Below are positions 27,255 through 36,234 of a stretch of DNA of 36,292 nucleotides, one piece after another. The translations under genes and the position numbers were made by a program. Within the stretch, counting starts at the first letter, position 1, and each line of letters begins with the position of its first letter. Source of the DNA: Coemansia sp. RSA 1804 (taxonomy: Eukaryota > Kickxellomycota > Kickxellomycetes > Kickxellales > Kickxellaceae); NCBI GenBank assembly GCA_027578815.1, contig JANBTH010000099.1:1-36292 (forward strand). The letters run 5' to 3'. The notes under the pieces are model-generated. The model saw only the letters and a list, made by a program, of their open reading frames with translations, ran no database searches and was not told where the DNA came from.

Positions 27255-30200
27255 ATGACAGGTAAAAGAGAGCGGCGGGGAGGTTTGTCTCGTTCAGAAG
27301 CACCGACCAAAGCAACCAAACAAAGGATACGCAAAACAACAGCAATAACAACAACAACAACAACAACAAAGCCAGCTAAAGCGGAACCATTTGCACGCAA
27401 ACCGCCAGTAAAGAAAGCGAGAATGGAAAAGAACGAGATCGTGGTAGTATCATCGTCTCCCGAACCAAGCATAGCAATGCCACCACCACCACCACCAGCA
27501 GCAGCAGCGATGACCACGAGCAAACGGACAAAATTCACGTGTGTTAGCGGAAAGGATGGAAACAGACTATTAACGCTTGGCAGTTACGTTGTTTCATTCA
27601 CCAATCTGGTGGGACTGGCAAATGGCAGCAGTGGTGGCGGTGGCGGCGGTGCTGGGGTTATGAGTGGACAGGATGCAGCTAAACAGATAGCTGCAAAGGG
27701 AGGATTCCAGTCGGCCAAGTCAATGGTGACCATAGCAAAGAAGAAAAAGGATAGCAAGGATAACACGACACGGGCGAGTGTGGGGATGGTGATTGATGTG
27801 GAATCAGACAAGTCAGACGATAACAAAAGCCAACAATCTCCTAGTATATTACTGGACAAGACTCAGGAGCGCATTTCAAAACTCGATATCCACAAGCCGC
27901 TGCTGATTGTAGCTGGAGCAGGGTCAGGCAAGACATCCACGCTGTGTGCGCGTGTGCTGGAAATAATCAGACGGGGCGTTAATCCCGAGCGAGTGCTGGT
28001 GATTACGTTTACCAACAAGGCAGCAGATGAGCTCAAGACCCGCATAGCGCGCTATATGGGAGGCGGCGACACCCCCTGTGACAGGGAGGTGAAGAGGCCT
28101 ATGCCGGTTGCTTCGACGTTCCATTCGTGGTGCTTCAGACTGATCTCCGGGTATTACCAGAGACTTGGGTGGAGCAAGTGTCCTATGGTGGCAGCAGTGA
28201 CGTCGGAGCACGAGACTGTTCTGGATATTGCTATTGATCGGATGGAGAGCTGCCGCATGCTGGTTCAGTGCGAGCAGATGCTTGATATCAAGCCGCCCAG
28301 CGAGGATACGGCACCAGCAAGCAGTTCGATCTACATAGCCAATACGCGGGGGCGCTGGAACGCCGTTCTGGCCATGACAATTGAAAGAACAGGGTTCAAT
28401 GTGGACGCAGCAATTGCGGATATGGAGAAGGAGGCGGGAAAGAAGAGCGGGCGGAAAAGCAAGTTTAGCGAGAGGAAGCGGGAGACGGCCGAGCGGATCG
28501 GGGTGACCCGTGCGGTATACAGGCATCTGTACGCTGTTGTTGGCAAGCCGAATGGGCTGATTGATTTCTCGGAAAACCCGCTGGATCTGGCGACGGCGTT
28601 TGGCGATAATGGCACGAACAAGAGCATCATGGGCTTTATTTACCGCGCAAAGTCCCGTGGCGATACGCACAACATGTATCCGCAGGTGGAGGCCACTGTG
28701 CTTGATGCCTACAACAGCACGCTTGAGCAATTTGGGCTGATGGATTTCGACGATCTGCTGATGCGCGCCGCACAGCTTCTGGCGCTTCCCGAGGTGCTGA
28801 CAAGAGTCCAGCAGCAGTCTCCGTACCTCCTGGTCGACGAGTTCCAGGATCTGAACCAGCTGCAGATGGAGCTTGTGTTACGCCTGCAGGGGAACATTGG
28901 ACAGGTGACGGCTGTAGGAGACGAGCGCCAGAGTATCTACGCATTCCGCGGAGCGTCGTGTGAGCACAACTTCAAGACGTTTCTCGACCACTTTGTGGAT
29001 GCGCAGGTGGAGAAGAAGGATGAGTGTGTTAAGGGGTCGATGGAGAGTCTGACGTGCAACTACAGGTCGCACCAGAGTATCGTGGATCTGGGCAACATTG
29101 TAGCCAGAGACACGATTGGAGGCAGCCAGCTTCTCAGCCGGCTGCGCGTTCCGCTGTCTGCCCGGCCCGATGCGCCGATTGCGCCGGTCTCCGTCTGGGA
29201 CAGCTACGACATCGGCAAGGAGGCCGGGTCGATTGGGCGGCAGATAAAGGCTCTTCTCGACAAGGGCGAGTGCAAGGCCTCGGACATTGCGGTCATCTCG
29301 CGCTGCCTTGACTTTGGCAAGTACCGGCCAACCGACATGATCGAGATCGAGCTCGTGCGTCACGGGATTCCCTACGTTGTGCGCGGCAGCCAGTCGGCGC
29401 TCAAGCTGAAGCGGATGCAGACGTTCATGGCGCTGATCCGCGTGGTTGTCAATTCCGACGACGACGTCGCCTTCACCACGTGTCTCGATGAGGCGGTGAT
29501 GGACGTGGGACCTGCGGCTAAGAACAAGATCCGCGCGATGAATGCAAACCAAGTGGATCCCGGCAGCCTGTTCCACCGCGCCGAGTGCATCTCCAAGACC
29601 AAGCTTGTGCCAAGGAACACGCGCGCTGGCATCGTTGCCTTTGTTGCCGATGTCCGCCGCTGGCAGGCGCAGCTGGACGATGCCACGCTGGAGCGGATCT
29701 TGAGCGACATCTACAAGGAGTATATAGCCGGCAAGGACGTCGGCGTCGGCGGTGCCGATGCGGGAAGCAACCGGAATGCGCGCACCGCTATTGGTGATGA
29801 CGACGATGCTGGCAACGAGGACAAGCTGTGGAACATGGTGCTTGCCGTTATTGTTTCGCTCAAGAGGTCCGAGATCATTGCCGATACCAGCGGCCCGTGC
29901 ACGCTCGAGATGCTGAATGCCTTTTCGGCGCAGCTGTGCATGCTCTCGACAGCGACCGAGGACCAGGGAAGCGTAAAGGGGCCGAGTAACAAAAGCAAGA
30001 GCAAGCAGGACAAGGAAGATGGAAAGGAGGAGGATGCCCCGCCGCCGCCTGCCGTTGTCATCAGCACTGTTCATCAAGCAAAGGGGCTGGAGTGGGAGCA
30101 CGTGTTTATCCCGCACTTTAACGAGAACTTATTCCCAATGGGCTTCCGCGGTGTTCCGCGCGCAGACGAGGCGAAGGCGGAGCTGGACCCGGCGATGCGC

Positions 30201-30446
30201 CAGGAGCTGACGATTGCCAAGGACCAGCATTTCCGCGAGGAAGGAAGGCTTGCGTATGTGGCTATCACGCGGGCCAAGCGCGGTCTCTACATCTCTGTGC
30301 TCCAGAATTATCCGATGGCCTGGATGGCCAAGTTCTTTGGAGCCGAGTGCACGCAGTCTCGGTACTTGCCGGGGATCATGTACTCGGGTCTGAAGACTGC
30401 GCGTGATTACGACTATTTTGACGATTTTGACGGTTCTGATTATTAG
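27255..30446 (+). CDS. UvrD/Rep-family superfamily 1A DNA helicase (Srs2-like)
   Basis: 1063 residues. About 195 N-terminal residues are low-complexity (a seven-Thr ACA run, Lys/Arg-rich, Pro/Ala and Gly runs). Helicase motifs follow: Q-motif-like DKTQERI; motif I GAGSGKT with K226; Ia TFTNKAADELK; II D528-EFQD; III VGDERQSIYAFRGA; IV CNYRSHQSI; V TVHQAKGLEWEHVF; VI E996-GRLAYVAITRAKRG. These define 3'-5' UvrD-type helicases. In fungi, Srs2-like members remove recombinase filaments and act in repair and replication. A charged low-complexity insert (about 910-935) sits just before motif V. The protein ends about 55 residues after motif VI in an acidic-aromatic tail (DYDYFDDFDGSDY), so it lacks the long C-terminal region of yeast Srs2. 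It follows the transporter by 233 bases on the same strand but is probably unrelated to the cluster. Confidence 0.92.
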   Translation: MTGKRERRGGLSRSEAPTKATKQRIRKTTAITTTTTTTKPAKAEPFARKPPVKKARMEKNEIVVVSSSPEPSIAMPPPPPPAAAAMTTSKRTKFTCVSGKDGNRLLTLGSYVVSFTNLVGLANGSSGGGGGGAGVMSGQDAAKQIAAKGGFQSAKSMVTIAKKKKDSKDNTTRASVGMVIDVESDKSDDNKSQQSPSILLDKTQERISKLDIHKPLLIVAGAGSGKTSTLCARVLEIIRRGVNPERVLVITFTNKAADELKTRIARYMGGGDTPCDREVKRPMPVASTFHSWCFRLISGYYQRLGWSKCPMVAAVTSEHETVLDIAIDRMESCRMLVQCEQMLDIKPPSEDTAPASSSIYIANTRGRWNAVLAMTIERTGFNVDAAIADMEKEAGKKSGRKSKFSERKRETAERIGVTRAVYRHLYAVVGKPNGLIDFSENPLDLATAFGDNGTNKSIMGFIYRAKSRGDTHNMYPQVEATVLDAYNSTLEQFGLMDFDDLLMRAAQLLALPEVLTRVQQQSPYLLVDEFQDLNQLQMELVLRLQGNIGQVTAVGDERQSIYAFRGASCEHNFKTFLDHFVDAQVEKKDECVKGSMESLTCNYRSHQSIVDLGNIVARDTIGGSQLLSRLRVPLSARPDAPIAPVSVWDSYDIGKEAGSIGRQIKALLDKGECKASDIAVISRCLDFGKYRPTDMIEIELVRHGIPYVVRGSQSALKLKRMQTFMALIRVVVNSDDDVAFTTCLDEAVMDVGPAAKNKIRAMNANQVDPGSLFHRAECISKTKLVPRNTRAGIVAFVADVRRWQAQLDDATLERILSDIYKEYIAGKDVGVGGADAGSNRNARTAIGDDDDAGNEDKLWNMVLAVIVSLKRSEIIADTSGPCTLEMLNAFSAQLCMLSTATEDQGSVKGPSNKSKSKQDKEDGKEEDAPPPPAVVISTVHQAKGLEWEHVFIPHFNENLFPMGFRGVPRADEAKAELDPAMRQELTIAKDQHFREEGRLAYVAITRAKRGLYISVLQNYPMAWMAKFFGAECTQSRYLPGIMYSGLKTARDYDYFDDFDGSDY
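27348..27368 (+). repeat. ACA trinucleotide run
   Basis: Seven ACA triplets encode a poly-Thr run in the disordered N-terminus of the helicase. Pure repeat, likely length-variable. Confidence 0.75.
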
Positions 30447-30726
30447 TATTGATGGCTGCTTATTTTTTATTATTTTAAACTTGTGCTCTGTTTGAAAATA
30501 TTCACTATTATCATTCAATATATTCAACTGGCAAACCCTAATTACATTCTAACAGCATGAAATCCTGCTTGTTTTTTTTTTGCATTTCATTGATTTAACA
30601 CTTTCCTTGATTCAACAGTTTAAAGATTTATTATTCTACTCCTTGTGTTTCTCCACAACTCGAAAATCATTTAAACAATTTATAGCTATTGCAAATATAA
30701 TTGCTGATTGAATACTTTTAAACTCC
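30447..30726. other. AT-rich spacer after the helicase
   Basis: 280 bases where composition changes sharply to AT-rich. It holds the helicase 3' end. Nothing else was recognised. Confidence 0.5.
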
Positions 30727-30924
30727 TTACCTTGGCCTACTTGGCATTTGCTTACTTGATCCTTGCTTACTTGATTCTTGGTTATTTGACCCTTGGTTAG
30801 TATAGCCCGCAACTGGTTTCATATTATTAAATATTCCACGTTTGTTGGTTTCTTCAATCCAAGCATTACGTATCTCTTCGTATTTAGCTTTGGCATCAGA
30901 TTTTTTGTTTTCCCCTTCTGGCAT
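30727..30924 (-). CDS. Possible small Ser/Gln-rich protein
   Basis: 65 residues from the ATG at 30924; the frame extends further only through a TTG. The first part looks helical and charged (KSDAKAKYEEIRNAWIEETN). The second is made of Asn/Gln/Ser repeats (NQGSNNQESSKQGSSKQ) encoded by degenerate tandem copies of a 9-15 base word (CTTGATTCTTGGTTA type on the plus strand). No family recognised, no clear promoter. It could be a chance frame in AT-rich DNA or a remnant of a longer gene. Confidence 0.3.
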   Translation of the reverse strand: MPEGENKKSDAKAKYEEIRNAWIEETNKRGIFNNMKPVAGYTNQGSNNQESSKQGSSKQMPSRPR

Positions 30925-32033
30925 GATCGTTATGCTCAATATTAAATTTTTATATTTGCAATATGGTATTCAAGATGGTTGTGAATATTTAAATTACTTG
31001 CTATGCCAAAATACGCCCCACATTTTTCTCCTTTTATATTCAAACAAAACAGTTGTTATCAGTAATAATTCAATTTTGATGTGTATACAATCCTTGCTAG
31101 TTGGATCTTTGCAAATTTGGAAACCTGATTCAACCATGGATATACTCATACAACGTGTCTCGTGTGCTATTCCTGATAGTATCTGTTATCCAGAAAATTT
31201 AACAGGAATCAGAAAAATATCAGCTGAATGAGTATGTTACACACGTTTCAAAGTAAATTTGAGGATCGCCCTTTACTTTGAACGTCAAGAAAAGCTAAAT
31301 TATTACATGAGATATCTTAATGGATTCATTCACATGATTTCCATGTCACTTTATTTTTTTATTTCTGAAATCTTATTTTCAAAATCAAAGAAGTTGGGTC
31401 TACAAGCAGAGCCTCAATAATTTTAGTGAGTGGAGAATAAAAAAAGCTAATAAAGAACGCTAAAGAAAGTCTAACATAGGATGCTAGTGTGGACGGGTGA
31501 TAGGGTAGGGGCATTTGTTGTTGGCTAAAGCATGATAATTGCACTTTCTACGGTTTTCCTGAACCCACAGCACAAGGTAGAAATTAAAATATAACAATGC
31601 CCCGAGTTGGCCCGGGAGCTTACGGATACTACAAAAATATATTTCACATCTGTTGGGACATTAAAATCTCCCTTTTCCAAGCCGTTTCCCACTTTCCACA
31701 ATTTCCATATCACATTTGTTTCTTCTTAGAATTAAACAGACAATTAGATCAAGCTAAAGGTTTTTTCTTTTACTTTGCTTAACTACATTTTCTGCACTTA
31801 ATCTAATATTTAATACGGTTAAACTCTAAGATTCTTTTTTTTATAACCAAGCCCTCTTAATGGCTGCAAATGTCTGGTTTTAATTTTGGGCATGCAATTA
31901 AGTTGTTTTATAGTTGTAGCCAATTATTGTTAACAATTTTTTTCTATATTTTTGTTTTAGTTTTCATTTTTCAAGGTTTCTACTCTTTTGTTCTGCAAGC
32001 ATAGAAAGTTTAAGCCATTAAATGTAAAACCCC
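30925..32033. other. AT-rich region without a supported gene
   Basis: 1.1 kb. Overlapping short frames have no family similarity and several start only at non-ATG codons. The one clear structure is the hairpin at 31245-31284. The last 75 bases (from about 31957) resemble the 3' flank of the tandem unit further right. Confidence 0.5.
31245..31284. repeat. Inverted repeat / hairpin
   Basis: TTCAAAGTAAA at 31247-31257 is matched exactly by its reverse complement TTTACTTTGAA at 31272-31282. With one bulged T the stem extends by CG on each side. The 14-base loop (31258-31271) is GC-richer than the surroundings. Confidence 0.75.
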
Positions 32034-32235
32034 CATTAATAATTCAAGTAAAGTAAATTACGTTGTTTTTAACATGGCCAGTTAGAAAACTTAATATGGC
32101 TTGCTTTTTGGCTTTTGCAATACTAAGTTTTAGCAGTTTTGAAATTTTAATAAATGATCAAATTCTAACAGTTTTCACAAAGTACACTGAAGTATAAGCT
32201 GTAATAAATGTCTAGTGCTTGTCATATTACATATT

Positions 32236-32276
32236 ACACTGTGATAACAGAATATCCATTTCTGTGATTGCAGTGT
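32236..32276. repeat. Imperfect inverted repeat, copy 1a
   Basis: ACACTGTGATAACAGAA is followed after a short loop by TTTCTGTGATTGCAGTGT; about 16 of 20 arm positions pair. It lies at the centre of a nested repeat of about 206 bases whose second copy is 1b. Confidence 0.7.
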
Positions 32277-32443
32277 TTATTAGATGTCATTTCTTATGTG
32301 TCATGTCACATTATATGAGTGTAATTATTTTTTACTGGTTAAACAAATTATTATCTGGAACTTGTAAAATTTAAATGCCTTATAAGCTTGTTTCTATGTA
32401 ATTTTATTTATTTATAAGCCAATACGTATCTTATTACAAATTT

Positions 32444-32482
32444 CACTGTGACAACGTAATATCCATTTCTGCAATCACAGTG
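32444..32482. repeat. Imperfect inverted repeat, copy 1b
   Basis: CACTGTGA and TCACAGTG are perfect outer arms of eight bases around ATATCCATTTCTG. It lies 207 bases after copy 1a, with flanks that also align (TTACTGGTTAAA-AAATTATT and TTATAAGCTTGT). Confidence 0.7.
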
Positions 32483-32870
32483 TCCATTGAATGCCATTTT
32501 CTTATTCTCTGTCATATTATGTTAGTGTGGTCATCTTTACTGGTTAAATAAATTATTTTCTGGGTCTTAAAAGATTGAAAATTGTTATAAGCTTGTATTT
32601 TGTAATTTTCACTGGTTTATAAGCTAGTGATTATTGCTTTTCATTTTTTACATTTTCTTCATTTTTTGTAAATTCTGTCAACTATTTCTTACCAATTGCT
32701 CTTATCAACTATACTGAACACTAGGTTTAATAAAATCTTGGTTTTAAAAAGGCTTGATAAAGCTATCAATTCTACAAAAGTAAAAAATTTAAACCACAGC
32801 TTCTAGCAGATTTGTAACATTTGCATCATCAAATATTATTTCTGTAGTATTTGAATTGCTAAAGTTTGCC

Positions 32871-33239
32871 ATGGGTGTCTTTATCGATCGGGATATTTTT
32901 TATCAAAGAGAGCACGTCTTTTATATTCATGATGTTTATGATTTAGCAGAGTATCAACTGAAAAAAGATCAAAAAGCAGCTAAAAAGTATTTATGGGCGC
33001 CATTGGATAAAAGTGACTCACCTTGGATAAAGAAGTATGGAGATGATAGCAAGCTGTATGATATAAAAACTAATAAAGCCAATATAAAAAAAATTAAATT
33101 TGACAGACTGCCAACTTCAGTAAGAGACGAAAGAACAAGAAAGGCAAGGGCTGTCCTTGAGAACCTAGAAAAATTGTTTCCCAATGCTTCAAGAAAAGAA
33201 CTATTATCAAAAGCTAAGAAACTGATAAAGTCAAAGTAA
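32871..33239 (+). CDS. Small orphan protein of the tandem family, copy 1
   Basis: 122 residues, from the first ATG; the frame extends upstream only to a TTG. No signal peptide, no membrane helix and no family recognised. It is a paralogue of the gene at 34225: REHVFY, LWAPLDKSDSPWIKK, LPTSVRDE and a Lys-rich helical C-terminus align with copy 2 at about one third identity. Conservation of the frame, start position and pattern in two diverged copies is the main evidence that it is coding. Upstream, TTTTAAAAAGGCTTGATAAAG (about 32743-32763) is conserved in both units and could belong to the promoter. Small, charged and probably cytosolic or nuclear. Confidence 0.65.
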   Translation: MGVFIDRDIFYQREHVFYIHDVYDLAEYQLKKDQKAAKKYLWAPLDKSDSPWIKKYGDDSKLYDIKTNKANIKKIKFDRLPTSVRDERTRKARAVLENLEKLFPNASRKELLSKAKKLIKSK

Positions 33240-33601
33240 TTAAGACTGCAGCAAGATAAGAATAAAAATAATTTGGGATAGCCAAAAATATTACTGATGC
33301 TGTGAAGCACCCATTACAAGATAGGTTTTCTATGTTCAATTTTATTCCATTTCTAGCATCTGTGCAAGGGTTCAAGCAATTTATGGTAATAAAGTCTCAT
33401 TAAAAGCATGCACAGAGTAAATTTTTTGTTTCTGAATATTGTCAAATAGAAAACTTACTATAAATTGCTTTATTACCTTTACAATACTATTTTTTTAGTA
33501 ATTCAAAAATTTTGATAAACTGATTAAATCCTAACAGTTTTTACAAAGTACACTGCAATATAAGCTGTAATAAATGTCCAGTGCGTATCCTATTAAATAT
33601 T

Positions 33602-33642
33602 ACACTGTAATAACAGGATATCCATTTCTGCAATTAAAGTGT
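33602..33642. repeat. Imperfect inverted repeat, copy 2a
   Basis: Counterpart of copy 1a in unit 2 (ACACTGTAATAACAGGA ... TTTCTGCAATTAAAGTGT). It is more degenerate, but the central ATATCCATTTCTG is unchanged. Confidence 0.65.
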
Positions 33643-33807
33643 TTATTGGATGTCATTTCTTATATGTTATGTCGCATTATATTAGTGTAATCATTATTAC
33701 TGATTAAATAAATCATCATCTGAAACGTGTATAATTTAAATGCTTTATAAGCTTGTTTTATGCAATTTTCATTTTTTGCAAGCCAGCACTTGTCATATTA
33801 CTAATTA

Positions 33808-33846
33808 CACTGTAAAAACGTAATATCCATTTCTGCAATCACAGTG
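33808..33846. repeat. Imperfect inverted repeat, copy 2b
   Basis: Counterpart of copy 1b in unit 2 (CACTGTAA ... TCACAGTG), 205 bases after copy 2a. The right arm is identical to that of 1b. Confidence 0.65.
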
Positions 33847-34224
33847 TCCATTGAATGTTATTTTCTATATTCCAGGTCACATTATGTTAGTGTGGTCATC
33901 TTCACTGGCTAAATAAATTATTTACTGATACTTTCAAGATTGGAAGGCCTTATAAGCTTGTTCCTTTTGCAATTTCCATTTGTTTATAAACCAGAGCTAT
34001 TTGCATTTTATTTTTTTCTTGGCAATTCTGTCAACTACTTTTTACCAGTTGCTTTATATCTACTATATTGAACAATATTTTAAATATAATTTTGGTTTTA
34101 AAAAGCCTTGATAAAGCTAGCTAAACTGCTAGAGTAAAGTACTTTAATTGCAGCTCCCAACATATTCACAACACTTGAAACAACTAGCCCTATTTTTGCA
34201 ATTGCTGAATTATCAAAGTTAACT

Positions 34225-34626
34225 ATGTCTGGTTCTACCAGATTAAGGGAATCTTTTGATCGAGAAGACCATATCTATCCTTGGAATTACGTTGAATATA
34301 TAGCACGACTTACACTAAGAAATAAACAAGAGGCAGCCGATATAACAGGTTTATGGATACCAATGGACGGAAGAGACTCACTTTGGAAAAAAAATAAGAA
34401 AATAAAAAAAACTAGAATAATAAATTTGGTTAATATAACGAAGCTTGAATATAAAAAACTGCCACCTTCAGTAAGAGAAGATGAAGAATTGGCTGCATGG
34501 GCTCTCCTTCAGAGGTTACATGAAAAATATTCAAAAGCATCAGGAGATGAAATACTTGACATGGCTATAAAGAAGATAAACTCAAAGTATTCGAAGCCGC
34601 AGGATAAGAAGAAAAGAAAAAATTGA
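34225..34626 (+). CDS. Small orphan protein of the tandem family, copy 2
   Basis: 133 residues, from an ATG that sits at the same place in the unit as that of copy 1 (TCAAAGTTAACTATG here, TAAAGTTTGCCATG there). Shared blocks: REDHIY, LWIPMDGRDSLWKK, LPPSVRED and ILDMAIKKINSKYS. The C-terminus is 11 residues longer, because the stop codon of copy 1 (TAA) is TAT at 34588-34590 here. The extension ends KKKRKN, which could act as a nuclear localisation signal (inference). No signal peptide, no recognised domain. Confidence 0.65.
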   Translation: MSGSTRLRESFDREDHIYPWNYVEYIARLTLRNKQEAADITGLWIPMDGRDSLWKKNKKIKKTRIINLVNITKLEYKKLPPSVREDEELAAWALLQRLHEKYSKASGDEILDMAIKKINSKYSKPQDKKKRKN

Positions 34627-34760
34627 AGTGATAGCCAAAAACTAATAATTCTGTGAAGCACCCATTACAAGTTAGGTTTTTTACGTTCAATTTTTTCTTA
34701 GTTTCATTTTTAATCTTTTCAAAGATTTTGTCCTAGTTATAGTATGTGTGCACGAATTTA

Positions 34761-36234
34761 ATTTAGTGGTTAAAACTAAATGATATTGTATGTGGAATTG
34801 AATTCCTTGTTTTTAAATGAAACCAAGCAAAACATTAAATTATTGTAGGAACTAGCAAAGCCCAATATTCAGTGTGCCCACTTTTGTTTTCAATTAACAC
34901 TTCAAGTCTAGTGAACGTGCTTTCAAAATGGGGCCTCCAAAACCCAACGGCAATCTCCTTTTTAAACACCGTCGATAAATGTATTTATTTTCTTCACCAG
35001 TCTAGCACGTGGAGAGCAGGTTGTAATTATGTCCTTCGTAATAGATAAAGAATTCTGAATATAGTTGAGATATAGACTGCAGATTGACCAGTAATTTACA
35101 TACAACGCCTACTGAACAATGCAAACAAACTCTTTGCCCAGCTCAAATTGGCTCCTCTAACTGAGTGCAAAATAGTTTCTCCCAAAAAATACCCTTTTTG
35201 CAAATTACAGTGGATTTCATGGCATATGCGTTTATCAGTTGAAATGGTTGCATACTGGCCTTTTGTCTCAAAAATGCAATCCAATCTCTCTCATTTTTTG
35301 TTTGATAAACTAGTTGTTGCATTTATTGTCAAAAGTCACTTGATGACAAATGCCAACACATTGCAGTGTTATGAAAATGTGTTTTGTTCTTGTTTTCTGC
35401 ATGTATCAGGTGGGAGGGAGGAGAGCGTGTAATAAAGTTATCTTATCATTCCACCATCTCAAAAGGGATTTTATTCTTGCTGGTAATGGTTACCTGCAAT
35501 TGTTTCATAAATGCAAATAAAACGGCAGACAGATAGACTGCTTGTCATATCTAATTACGTTTCTAGACATGTGCAATTTCACTTCACTTCACCTCAGCAA
35601 TAATGAATATGCGCAAGAGAGAAAAGAGATCGAGACATGATGGTTCTCAATTGCTCAACTGACCTTTATTTTCCTAGCAAGCTCATTAATTTCCGCAAGA
35701 AGATAGAGAGAAAGGAATAGGGGGGAATTTCAGAAATCAGACATGTCTTAATGTTTATTTTCTAATTGCAGCTTTTTTTTCTCTCATCCACCCCTTTTCA
35801 AGCTCTTTCAGTTTCCTGTTCCTCTCTTTTTTTTCATTCTCCAATCTCTCACTGGTTGTGACTCATTCGGCAAGAGACCAGTAATTGTGATTGGACCGGC
35901 TATTGCACTTATTGTATCGGGCGCTAGCCTTTGTTTTTCTTGCCTGCTTGGGAAAAATAAGAAAAAAATTTTTTTCATGCAGGAACGAAAAAAATAAAAA
36001 CTTTAGATAGCGTTTAGTCTCATCATCCACCGATCTCCTTTTCCTTGCTCCCATTTCTTATAAATAGGAAGCCTTCCCACTCTCTTTCTCTCCAGCATTT
36101 AGTTGATCCAGCTTCACTTTTGACAACTAAACATATTTCCCTTTGGCTTTTCGTAAAAGAGAACTTCTCATACACTGCTTTCTATAGCTTGATTTAGATC
36201 CTTTCTTCTTGTCTCGTCACTTCCTCTTATCTTT
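34761..36234. other. AT-rich region and promoter of the next gene
   Basis: About 1.5 kb without a supported gene. A minus-strand frame at 35096-35284 reads like a protein fragment but has no ATG and no family. From about 35600 the plus strand becomes CT-rich, typical of a fungal promoter/leader. Confidence 0.5.
36059..36066 (+). promoter_or_regulatory. TATA box of the right-edge gene
   Basis: TATAAATA is followed by CT-rich sequence and no ATG until 36235, about 175 bases downstream. This matches the spacing seen for the transporter and acyltransferase 4. Confidence 0.6.

Larger units (their letters stand above)
32034..33397 (+). repeat. Tandem unit 1 (period about 1365 bases)
   Basis: This segment aligns with 33398-34760 at constant offsets: CATTAA at 32034 and 33398, GAAAAC at 32085 and 33449, and ATATCC at 32252 and 33618 and at 32459 and 33823. 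The offset is 1364-1366. In a by-eye comparison of about 130 bases from 32163, roughly 88 percent match. The unit contains two nested repeats with hairpins, then one small gene, then a shared 3' flank (GATAGCCAAAAA ... TGTGAAGCACCCATTACAAG). Confidence 0.85.
33398..34760 (+). repeat. Tandem unit 2 (period about 1365 bases)
   Basis: Second copy of the unit at 32034-33397, in direct orientation and immediately adjacent. The right boundary is approximate: the shared 3' flank is clear to about 34695 and fades after that. Confidence 0.82.

Noticed and set aside
28878..30116. 412-residue minus-strand frame
   Set aside because: Shadow of the GC-rich 3' half of the helicase gene; no family-like pattern.
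32034..34760. The repeats considered as a CRISPR array
   Set aside because: Units are over 1.3 kb and contain genes, the inner repeats are diverged and only four, and the setting is a eukaryotic genome.
35096..35284. Minus-strand frame reading like a protein fragment (CIFETKGQYATISTDKRICH)
   Set aside because: No ATG, stop directly upstream, no recognised family; at most a decayed remnant.
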